From assembly GCA_028276305.1 (NCBI GenBank), contig JAPYWO010000001.1:1-21644 (forward strand): a stretch of 21,644 nt of DNA. The letters run 5' to 3'. Position 1 is the first letter of the stretch, and the number at the start of each line of letters is the position of its first letter. The position numbers and the translations under genes are program-made. This DNA is from Candidatus Thermokryptus sp. (GTDB lineage: Bacteria > Bacteroidota > Ignavibacteria > Kryptoniales > Kryptoniaceae). This document shows positions 15,162 through 21,644 of this stretch, piece after piece. Under the pieces are notes generated by a model. It worked only from the letters and a program-made list of their open reading frames with translations. It was not told the origin of the DNA and made no database searches.

Positions 15162-16226
15162 ATGACTATACTTGTGGTTGATGATGAAAAGGAGTTAAGG
15201 GAGACCCTTAAAAACGCACTTGAACTTGAAGGTTATGATGTCATATTGGCTGAAAATGGTCTTGTTGGGTTTACACTTGCTCAGGAAAAAAAGCCGGATT
15301 TGATTTTGCTTGATATAAGTATGCCTGTTATGGACGGCTTCACAACTTTATTTAAATTAAAACAGAACCCTTCAACAAAAGATATACCTGTGATAATCCT
15401 TACCGGTCAGTATGTTGATGAAGAAAACCTTGAACGCGGTTTTAACCTTGGCGCGGTTGAATATCTTTACAAACCGATAAAGTTGGCTGAATTGACCGCA
15501 CGTGTCAGGTCAGTTTTAAGGATGAAAATACTTGAACTTGAAGCGAAGAAAGCGCAAACGAGCACAGCGAAATTTTTTATAAACGAGATAAAGAGGATTT
15601 TTTCAACGCTTAAAGGAGTGATGGAAATTTTGATATTGAGCGAGGGGATAAGTGGTGAATTTAAAGCGAGCATTTCAGAAGACCTAAAGAAGTTGAAAAA
15701 GTGGTTTGAGGTCGTGGATTATTACACCATTATAAACGATATAGTTGCCGGCGTTGAAAAAATGGATATGAGAATTGTTGATTTGAGCACATTGTTGAAA
15801 AATTTAATTGAGGAAGTCAAGGGGAAATATGAAAGTGTGAAGTTTGAACTTAACCTGGCAAGGGAGGCGATAATTCAAGGGGATGATAACTTATTGAGGG
15901 CGGGATTTAAAATTTTCATTGATTCAATCTCGGAAGGGATGCCTTCGGGCGGAACAATATCAATAACTCAAACGATAAGATCTGGCAAGGATGGAAGATT
16001 TGTATTTGTCGTGGTTCGTGACGAGGCGCAGAAACTTCCGCTTGAGTTCGCAAAAATTTTGTTCAATCCATACGCACTTTCAAATTTTGAGTTCACACCT
16101 CCCTATAACCTTCTCGGTTTAAAAGTTTTCCAGATGTTGATTGAACTACACGGCGGTTTTGTCTTAGTTGAACCTTCAGAGCTGACATCGGGAAATAAGT
16201 TTATCATACAGGTTAGATCCGCTTGA
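15162..16226 (+). CDS. response regulator fused to a degenerate histidine-kinase-like half
   Basis: 354 residues from ATG 15162; the frame stays open back to 15108, but that extension is the tail of the previous gene in another frame. Residues 1-120 form a complete receiver: D7/D8, phospho-acceptor D51 (ILLDISMPVMDG), T81 and K104. Residues 136-185 look like a DHp helix pair in which N141 (FINEIKRIF) replaces the H-box His. Residues 205-354 follow a HATPase_c domain: GDDNLL then MPSGG for the N-box region, DEA at 287-289 in place of the G1 DxGxG, and LLGL near 317-320 for the G2 GxGxGL, then HGG. The N-box Asn appears as Ser255. ATP binding is therefore unlikely. The output may be protein interaction gated by receiver phosphorylation. 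The 3' end overlaps the convergent transporter gene by 14 bases. Confidence 0.78.
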   Translation: MTILVVDDEKELRETLKNALELEGYDVILAENGLVGFTLAQEKKPDLILLDISMPVMDGFTTLFKLKQNPSTKDIPVIILTGQYVDEENLERGFNLGAVEYLYKPIKLAELTARVRSVLRMKILELEAKKAQTSTAKFFINEIKRIFSTLKGVMEILILSEGISGEFKASISEDLKKLKKWFEVVDYYTIINDIVAGVEKMDMRIVDLSTLLKNLIEEVKGKYESVKFELNLAREAIIQGDDNLLRAGFKIFIDSISEGMPSGGTISITQTIRSGKDGRFVFVVVRDEAQKLPLEFAKILFNPYALSNFEFTPPYNLLGLKVFQMLIELHGGFVLVEPSELTSGNKFIIQVRSA

Positions 16227-17367
16227 GCTGTAAAAAGGTTATAAGTGAAAGAGCTTGAAGTACGAGAGAAAATGTTATAAGTAGATAAATTGAAACCTCG
16301 TATAATAAACCCATCACAAAACTTCCAGCAAACCAAGCAAATCCATATAATCCGTGGAAAATTCCAAATGCTCTGGCTCTTTTTTCGGGATGGATTATAT
16401 CCGCAATTGCCGATTTCATAATTGTCTCTTGAAGTCCCATCGCTGAACCCCAAAGAAAAACTGAAAACATCACAGGAAGTGTTTTGTTAAACGCAAACGC
16501 AAGAACAACAATTGGAGCTGAAACGAGCGGAATTAAAAATAAGATATTTGATCTGAAACGATCAAAAATCGGACCGATTATCAAAGCTACAATTGCATCA
16601 ACTCCCATGGCGAAGGCAAACATAAGAGGTATGATTTCGTCGCTTACGAGCTGGATTTTTTTGAGGTGAAAAGATATAATTTGAAAATGTGGGAAACCAC
16701 AGATTGTAAAGGCAGTGAAGAGGAGATAAAGGTAAAAGGTTTTGCTGAAATGGTTTGCATTTTGCGTTTTATCATCTTCTGATTCAAGTCTTTCCGGTTT
16801 CGGATAAATTGCTGAAGTGATTAAAAGGAAAATTAGGGAGATAGCAGCTGGAATTCCAAGTATGAGAAATGCGTTTGAATAACTTTTGCTTTTTGAAATC
16901 GCACCAGCAACGATAAGGGGTCCTGCAATTGCTCCAATTTGGTCAAGCGCCTCGTGAAGCCCGAATCCCTTTCCGAAGCCAATTTTTGAAGAAGCGTAGG
17001 ACAAAATTGTATCCCTTGCTGGCGTCCTTATCGCTTTTCCAAATCTTTCTGCTACAATTAAAATTGAAGCTATCTCCCATCTTCCAGCGAAAGCAAGCAA
17101 AGGCACAGAGACGAGATTTATGAAGTAACCCAAAATTGTTATCGCCCAGTATTTTCTTGTTTTGTCAGCGACATATCCAGAGACAAGGCGAAATCCATAG
17201 CCAAACAATTCCCCAACACCGCTGACCAATCCGACAAGTCCAGCTGTAGCGCCAAGCGTGTAAAGAAATGGACCGGTTACACCGCGAGCCCCTTCATAAG
17301 TTACATCAGCGAATAAACTTACAAGACCGAGCAAGGTTATAATTGCAAGTGCTTTATTTTTTGCCAT
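16213..17367 (-). CDS. major facilitator superfamily transporter
   Basis: 384 residues with about twelve hydrophobic segments. A motif-A-like loop (SGYVADKTRKYW) lies between helices 2 and 3, and RTPARD between helices 4 and 5. The N-terminal half (GLVSLFADVTYEGARG) resembles a widespread family annotated only as MFS transporter; the substrate cannot be read from sequence. The frame opens at 17388, but the ATG at 17367 is chosen because a clear Shine-Dalgarno lies six bases upstream; it overlaps the end of the DUF1028 gene by 14 bases. It is the last gene of the microcompartment-linked operon and converges with the receiver gene, overlapping it by 14 bases. Confidence 0.85.
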   Translation of the reverse strand: MAKNKALAIITLLGLVSLFADVTYEGARGVTGPFLYTLGATAGLVGLVSGVGELFGYGFRLVSGYVADKTRKYWAITILGYFINLVSVPLLAFAGRWEIASILIVAERFGKAIRTPARDTILSYASSKIGFGKGFGLHEALDQIGAIAGPLIVAGAISKSKSYSNAFLILGIPAAISLIFLLITSAIYPKPERLESEDDKTQNANHFSKTFYLYLLFTAFTICGFPHFQIISFHLKKIQLVSDEIIPLMFAFAMGVDAIVALIIGPIFDRFRSNILFLIPLVSAPIVVLAFAFNKTLPVMFSVFLWGSAMGLQETIMKSAIADIIHPEKRARAFGIFHGLYGFAWFAGSFVMGLLYEVSIYLLITFSLVLQALSLITFLQLKRI

Positions 17368-18370
17368 GTTTTGCCCTCCATTGTTCATAATTTTTTCTTA
17401 TATCCTGCAAAACTTCAATATCAATCAAATCATCCTCTCTTATCCTCACATCATAGTTTTCCCACCCCATGAAGTCCTGTAATGCTTTCTTTGTTTTCGC
17501 ATCAAAAATTCCGTTGACGGGTCCATCGTAAAATCCGCGGTCTTTCATTATCTGTTGAAGTTCCCGACAAATTTTTTCGTCAATTTTCACGAGGTTCTTC
17601 GGGTCGCTTTTGAAGAAGTAAAGTTTATGAAGATTGTAAAGTCGTTGAAGTTCTTCAAGTGGTTTTGGATGATCGTAAATGCTTATGTCAATGTAGTTAT
17701 CCATGGTGCTATCATATCCAGCGCCCTTTTTGACGACAAGCAAAGCTGCTGATTGTTCACCTCTTCTGTCGCCCCCAGCTTTACCACCTGCGACGAGAGC
17801 CGAGACGAGTTTGTCCGCCAATGTTCCCTTTGTTTCTTCAAATGCTTTTGCCATCGCTTCAACAGTTCTTTGATCAACAAGTATATTCCCTTGAACGGCG
17901 TAATATCTTCCGGTGATGATTTGACCCTTTCCGCCGTATTTTTTCCCCTCACCATAGCCAACTATTCCACCAGCCCAATCAAAGCATTCGTTTCCAGTCC
18001 AACTTGCTGAATTTCCCTTGAAATCAACTATTCCAACCTGTCTTATTTCTTTCTTTGGATCGTTTTGAAGCAAAATTTGTAATGCTTGCTCAGCTGTTGC
18101 ACCGTTTTCAAGTAGCGCAAGTCCAACGGGTCCATAGCTGACATTTGCGAAACTTTGAGTTGCTATGGCTCCGACTTCCGCCTTTGCCCATGGGACTATA
18201 GGTCTGACATTGGGGAATTTTGACTGCACCGCAACACCGACTTCCCTTGCGTCAGGGTCAAAGGCAACTATTGAAAAAGTCGCACTTATCTTTGGCTCAA
18301 AAAAGTTTGAAGGAAAATTGAACAGAAACAAAATCGTAACTGCAATTGAAAAAACCAGCACTATTTTCAT
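17354..18370 (-). CDS. secreted DUF1028 protein with a C-terminal peptidoglycan-binding-like domain
   Basis: 338 residues. A hydrophobic N-terminal segment (about 3-20, VLVFSIAVTILFLF) predicts export or membrane anchoring. DUF1028 (about 28-235) shows ATFSIVAFDPDAREVGVAVQS, ATQSFANVSYGP, RQVGIVDFKG and GGDRRGEQSAAL. The family is predicted to be Ntn-hydrolase-like, but I know of no settled activity. The last part (about 265-305, LQQIMKDRGFYDGPVNGIFD) resembles a peptidoglycan-binding repeat, as often attached to DUF1028. The ATG follows GGGAGGT, which overlaps the stop of the upstream peptidase gene; the gap is two bases. Following an M14 peptidase, a peptide-turnover role at the envelope is plausible but not shown. 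Confidence 0.85.
   Translation of the reverse strand: MKIVLVFSIAVTILFLFNFPSNFFEPKISATFSIVAFDPDAREVGVAVQSKFPNVRPIVPWAKAEVGAIATQSFANVSYGPVGLALLENGATAEQALQILLQNDPKKEIRQVGIVDFKGNSASWTGNECFDWAGGIVGYGEGKKYGGKGQIITGRYYAVQGNILVDQRTVEAMAKAFEETKGTLADKLVSALVAGGKAGGDRRGEQSAALLVVKKGAGYDSTMDNYIDISIYDHPKPLEELQRLYNLHKLYFFKSDPKNLVKIDEKICRELQQIMKDRGFYDGPVNGIFDAKTKKALQDFMGWENYDVRIREDDLIDIEVLQDIRKNYEQWRAKHGKK
17374..17380 (-). promoter_or_regulatory. Shine-Dalgarno site deciding the transporter start
   Basis: On the minus strand TGGAGGG lies six bases before the ATG at 17367, within the coding end of DUF1028. It argues against the in-frame ATG at 17388. Confidence 0.6.
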
Positions 18371-18372
18371 TT

Positions 18373-19959
18373 TTACCTCCCAAATTTATTTTTGATTTTA
18401 TAAACCGGATAAATCGCCTTGCCTTTGTCTTTTAATTCAGCAATTAAAAACTCATCAAAAAAATTCCAATTTGCAAAACCATCATCGCTTTCCGGTTCAA
18501 GGAGATAGAAAATCAAAACCAGTTTTTCCTGTTGTGTTTGAACATAATAATAACCGCTGTCTATCTCAACTTCCATTTCTTCAAAACGACCAAAAAGTTT
18601 TGTTTCATTATGCCCCTGAAATTTTCTTTCGGATCGCTTCAAACTATCAACGATGAAAACATCTGCCTTCGCTTTAAATTTTCCTTTAACTTTTTCTATC
18701 TTTATTCCGTGTTGCTTTAATTTCTCCGCTACGAGCTCAAATTTCCCTGGGAAAACATATGCATCTGGCACATTTCTTTTTTCAACGGTTTTGAATTCGC
18801 CGAAGTTTGTTGTTTTAAAGAGTTCAATCTTGTCGCTAACCTTTCTTTTCTTCTCCCCGGTCAATGAGTCAATGTATTCAATTGTTCTATATCCCCAAAT
18901 TTCGGCTGGTTTCCCTGCGATTTGAAATCGTATCCCGAGCGAATCAACTTTTCCACTTGAAGTTTCTCTGTCAACTTGTTTTATAAGTTTCAGCATCTTT
19001 TTGTAGTTTTTTGATGCGAACATTAAAATTTCCTCTACGAATTTCTCCGTAGCGTCAATCCTTGTCTTGAAATCGGCGTATGCGTAAGCTTCACTTAACA
19101 CTGAAAAACGATTTGTCAAACCAAAGTAATTGGTCCCGAACCTCGGTCTGTGATCAAATGTGATCCAACCTTTTGATGGGTCAAGTGGGTCAATGAAATT
19201 TCCGTAATAGAATGTCATGTAGCCATATTTTTTAAACATTTTATCTGTGATTTCCGGGAAAAGTTCATCCCTGATAAATGAGGTTATTCTCTCGTCGGCA
19301 TTGGGATTTAAATTTGTCGCATAGGTTAAAATGTATCCGTGATATGAGCCGTTTGTCGTATGGCAATCAATTAAAAGATGCGGTTTCCATTTGTTAAAAA
19401 CATTTGTCACAAGCGATGTTATCTCCGGCGTTTCAAGTTTCGTGAAGTCCCTGTTCAAATCAAGCCCTTGAGAATTTTCTCTGATACCGACGCCACCGAT
19501 GGGTCCATTTTGATGAGGTCTATTTGTTGGGCTTATTTTTTCATTTCCATCTGCATTTAAAATCGGGATCGCAAGGATGATGAGGTCGTTGAGAAGTTTC
19601 TTGAATTTCTCATCGCTATGGAATTTTCTTATGGTGTGAAGAATCGCCTCCTTTCCTTCAACTTCGCCTGCGTGTATGTTCCCGAGAAGTAAAACTATCA
19701 ATTTACCACTTGAATGAGCTTCCCGCGGGCTGGTGATTTTCGGCTTTGATAAAATGACAAGGGGAAGGTCTCTGCCTTCAAAACTTTTCCCAAAAACGGT
19801 TGAATTTATGATTTCGCTTTGTTTGGAAAGTCCGTCAATAAAAGTGATTACATCGGAATATGTTGATGTCTCCGTGAAGTTTGAAATCTCCGCTCTTGTT
19901 TTCGGAAGTTCGCTGATTTGGAAAAGTTGAAATAGAAAAGCAAAAAGTAAAACTTGCAT
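18373..19959 (-). CDS. M14-family zinc carboxypeptidase, exported
   Basis: 528 residues. A short hydrophobic leader (MQVLLFAFLFQLFQ) predicts export. The M14 zinc site is visible as NIHAGEVEGKEA (His and Glu ligands) and DCHTTNGSYHG (third ligand); RDF after LDLN gives the substrate-binding region, and catalytic Glu is likely in LSEAYAY. The last 190 residues are a separate beta-rich region with no recognised motif. M14 enzymes remove C-terminal amino acids or cut peptidoglycan peptides; the substrate here is unknown. It starts 14 bases after ybbR-like gene's stop with no Shine-Dalgarno, and its final codons contain the ribosome site of the DUF1028 gene. Confidence 0.88.
   Translation of the reverse strand: MQVLLFAFLFQLFQISELPKTRAEISNFTETSTYSDVITFIDGLSKQSEIINSTVFGKSFEGRDLPLVILSKPKITSPREAHSSGKLIVLLLGNIHAGEVEGKEAILHTIRKFHSDEKFKKLLNDLIILAIPILNADGNEKISPTNRPHQNGPIGGVGIRENSQGLDLNRDFTKLETPEITSLVTNVFNKWKPHLLIDCHTTNGSYHGYILTYATNLNPNADERITSFIRDELFPEITDKMFKKYGYMTFYYGNFIDPLDPSKGWITFDHRPRFGTNYFGLTNRFSVLSEAYAYADFKTRIDATEKFVEEILMFASKNYKKMLKLIKQVDRETSSGKVDSLGIRFQIAGKPAEIWGYRTIEYIDSLTGEKKRKVSDKIELFKTTNFGEFKTVEKRNVPDAYVFPGKFELVAEKLKQHGIKIEKVKGKFKAKADVFIVDSLKRSERKFQGHNETKLFGRFEEMEVEIDSGYYYVQTQQEKLVLIFYLLEPESDDGFANWNFFDEFLIAELKDKGKAIYPVYKIKNKFGR
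18375..18381 (-). promoter_or_regulatory. Shine-Dalgarno site for the DUF1028 gene
   Basis: On the minus strand GGGAGGT lies four bases before the ATG at 18370. The same bases encode the last residues (Gly-Arg) and the first base of the stop codon of the M14 peptidase gene, so the two genes are likely translationally coupled. Confidence 0.6.
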
Positions 19960-19973
19960 AGCACTGGTTTAAA

Positions 19974-20900
19974 TTACTTTTGCCTTATAATATAGCTTAA
20001 ACCCTCGGGACTTGTGCTTATAAGTTTCAAATTTTCCGGAACTGTCACCTGTGGTTTTACAAGACCTGTTTTATCGCTTACTACATCTCGGTAATCAACG
20101 AATGCTTTTAAGTTCTTATCTTGTTCGTTGGGTTTGTATTCAAGTTCAACAAGCGATGAGAGGGCGCCTCTTAACACAACTTTTATCTCGGGCGGGAAAA
20201 GGATAACTTCTTTATCTTGTGGCAAGTTTATAACTTGAACTGGGAGATTGAATTCCCTCTCGGCGATTTGATCAACTGAGTAGATGACTTCAACTGTTTC
20301 GTCGCTTAAGGTGACTAAGCGTTTATTTGGGTTTACAAGTGGAAGTTTTGCGATTTCATATTTTTGCGTTTTTTCAATTATAATTTTTTCCGTTTGGATG
20401 TTTTGTATTTTTTCAAGGATTGATTCAGCTCCTGTGATTGTGACGCTGTCAGGGTTTAACCTCGGAGGATGTGCGAAGTCATATCCATTTTTTTTGATTT
20501 CAAAGTCAAGCACGATCGGAACTTTCTTCGTTGCTTTTTTATCAAGTTCAATGTTCAATGTCTCTGGTTCAACGCTTACTACTTGGACGCCCCTTGGAAG
20601 TATGAACATAACGCGGTGGTTGTTGAAAAGGTGAATATTTAAATTCTTCTGAGTGTTTGCGAGGTCAATTATAATTTTCGGGCGGTAAAAAAAATAAAGA
20701 GGCAGGATTTTCCAACCCTGCCCTTTGACTTTTAGATTTATGCTTTCGGGATAATCGCTTTTGAGCGCTTTCTCTTGCGGGATGTTTTTGACTAAAATTT
20801 CAGCTTTGAAATTTTCTTCATACTCTCCGTTTAAATTGACGATCAGCCACAAAATAAATGCGAAGAAGAAGGAGACAAGGAATGAGACATAATTTTTCAT
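19974..20900 (-). CDS. YbbR-domain membrane-anchored protein
   Basis: 308 residues. One N-terminal membrane helix (about 4-23, YVSFLVSFFFAFILWLIV) has the YbbR form ending in a short charged linker, and the rest is extracytoplasmic beta-rich repeats. YbbR-like repeats are suggested by PESINLKVKGQGWKI and RLNPDSVTITGAESILEKI. Firmicute relatives (CdaR) regulate the diadenylate cyclase CdaA, and the two genes are usually adjacent; here the upstream neighbour is a shell protein and no cyclase is visible. Regulation of cyclic-di-AMP is therefore only a possibility. It starts five bases after the shell gene's stop, so it is in the same transcript. Confidence 0.85.
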   Translation of the reverse strand: MKNYVSFLVSFFFAFILWLIVNLNGEYEENFKAEILVKNIPQEKALKSDYPESINLKVKGQGWKILPLYFFYRPKIIIDLANTQKNLNIHLFNNHRVMFILPRGVQVVSVEPETLNIELDKKATKKVPIVLDFEIKKNGYDFAHPPRLNPDSVTITGAESILEKIQNIQTEKIIIEKTQKYEIAKLPLVNPNKRLVTLSDETVEVIYSVDQIAEREFNLPVQVINLPQDKEVILFPPEIKVVLRGALSSLVELEYKPNEQDKNLKAFVDYRDVVSDKTGLVKPQVTVPENLKLISTSPEGLSYIIRQK

Positions 20901-20905
20901 CTAAT

Positions 20906-21400
20906 TCAGCCGAACTTCACTTTGATAATTCTTTCAATTAACTCCTCTTTCGTTGCCTTTGAGATTTCGCGACCCGATAGACCTATTCCTTCAATTTTCC
21001 TTGCGATTGAGCGTAGTTTCATCACGGTTAAATTTTCAAGCTGGGAGCGAAGTTCTTCCGGTGATTGTGCCTCGGGAAGTTCAGCTGGGTCAACGGCGAT
21101 TTCACCACCGGAGATTTCGGATGGTTTTTCGGGATAAATGAGCATTTCAAGGTCATCAATCGGTCTTGGGATGACATGGACTGAGACGAGTTCGCCGACG
21201 CGTTGAGCTGCGGATGCCCCAGCGTCAACCGCTGCTTTTACTGCTGCCACCTCGCCGATTATTTTGATCGTCACATAACCTCCGCCTATATATTCTTTCC
21301 CGACGAGTTTAACATTAGCAGCTTTACAAGCTGCATCAGCAGCTTCAATTGCAGCTACAAGCCCTCTTGTCTCTATTAAGCCGAGTGCATATTCAATCAT
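20906..21400 (-). CDS. BMC-H shell protein with a C-terminal SAP/Rho_N-like domain
   Basis: 164 residues. Residues 1-85 are a canonical hexamer-forming BMC domain ([10 protein letters not shown], pore loop [26 protein letters not shown]). After an acidic, proline-containing linker (86-120) comes a helical domain (121-163) with [13 protein letters not shown] and [12 protein letters not shown], resembling the SAP or Rho N-terminal helix-extended-loop-helix fold. That fold usually binds nucleic acid, but it also occurs in protein contacts. Ordinary BMC-H proteins end near residue 95, so the extra 70 residues are real. It is 19 bases downstream of another BMC-H gene, and a paralogue of it. The ATG start has only a weak purine stretch upstream. 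Confidence 0.9.
   Translation of the reverse strand: MIEYALGLIETRGLVAAIEAADAACKAANVKLVGKEYIGGGYVTIKIIGEVAAVKAAVDAGASAAQRVGELVSVHVIPRPIDDLEMLIYPEKPSEISGGEIAVDPAELPEAQSPEELRSQLENLTVMKLRSIARKIEGIGLSGREISKATKEELIERIIKVKFG
21161..21211. repeat. 51-base direct repeat, copy in the second BMC-H gene
   Basis: Identical to 21468-21518, including synonymous positions. It encodes [17 protein letters not shown] on the minus strand. Sequence on both sides is similar but clearly diverged, which suggests gene conversion or strong DNA-level constraint. Confidence 0.85.
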
Positions 21401-21419
21401 AGTTTGAAACCCTTTTAAT

Positions 21420-21644
21420 TTACTTTCCCTCCGGTCGCTTCGGGAGAATTAGTTCAACATCGGCGTGCGGTCTTGGGATGACATGGACTGAGACGAGTTC
21501 GCCGACGCGTTGAGCTGCAGCTGCTCCGGCGTCAACTGCTGCTTTTACTGCTCCGACATCACCGCGGACCATTACGGTTACATATCCACCCCCAATTACT
21601 TCTTTCCCGATGAGCGTAACTTTTGCAGCTTTGCACATCGCATC
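21420..21644 (-). CDS. BMC-H shell protein, N-terminus beyond the window
   Basis: 75 codons of a standard BMC-H shell protein, open to the window edge with family sequence ([15 protein letters not shown]), so the apparent internal start at 21638 is false. The pore loop is VIGGGYVTV and the hexamer-edge motif VHVIPRP is followed by a short basic tail ending in PKRPEGK, as in canonical shell proteins without extensions. BMC-H hexamers tile the facets of bacterial microcompartments. It is a close paralogue of the next gene, which begins 19 bases downstream. The compartment's enzymes must lie upstream, outside the window. Confidence 0.92.
   Translation of the reverse strand, partial: DAMCKAAKVTLIGKEVIGGGYVTVMVRGDVGAVKAAVDAGAAAAQRVGELVSVHVIPRPHADVELILPKRPEGK
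21468..21518. repeat. 51-base direct repeat, copy in the first BMC-H gene
   Basis: Partner of 21161-21211, offset 307 bases, identical at all 51 positions. See that entry. Confidence 0.85.

Overview
The window is an AT-rich stretch of a Gram-negative bacterial chromosome. kdsA and kdsC indicate Kdo-containing lipopolysaccharide. Most genes have no Shine-Dalgarno sequence, and every gap longer than 50 bases carries a match to the Bacteroidetes-type promoter (TTTG, 19-20 bases, TAnnTTTG). Together with shell genes of a bacterial microcompartment (BMC) this points to the Bacteroidetes/FCB side of the tree. My best guess is a Kryptonia-like thermophile or an Ignavibacteria relative. That placement is inference, not something the sequence proves.

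Region 1 (1-10083, plus strand) starts with the end of an S9-family peptidase. A tightly packed housekeeping run follows from 592: a YgfZ/GcvT-like folate-binding protein, free methionine-R-sulfoxide reductase, a short-chain dehydrogenase, a LOG-family protein, a SirB1/transglutaminase-like protein, PduO-type cobalamin adenosyltransferase and ispE. After a 71-base gap come AMMECR1, MEMO1, a Rossmann/DUF2520 protein, a HisJ-like PHP phosphatase and a BtuF-like binding protein with no signal peptide. Many of these genes overlap by four bases, three of them with a TTG start inside TTGA.

Region 2 (10080-14279, minus strand) is kdsA-kdsC-uvrA, read from the best promoter match in the window. It meets region 1 at a TTAA that supplies both stop codons.

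Region 3 (14392-16226, plus strand) is the strangest part. It holds a stand-alone C-terminal piece of a histidine-kinase ATPase domain, a two-helix membrane protein with a kinase-dimerisation-like region lacking the phospho-accepting histidine, and a response regulator whose receiver looks intact but whose C-terminal half looks like a decayed kinase. No complete kinase is visible here.

Region 4 (16213-21644, minus strand) reads as one operon: two BMC-H shell proteins, the second with a C-terminal SAP/Rho_N-like domain, then a YbbR-domain protein, an M14 carboxypeptidase, a DUF1028 protein and an MFS transporter. The first shell gene runs off the window, so the enzymes of the compartment are not visible.

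No stretch of more than 300 bases lacks a gene. I saw no tRNA, rRNA, CRISPR array, insertion sequence, riboswitch or convincing hairpin terminator.
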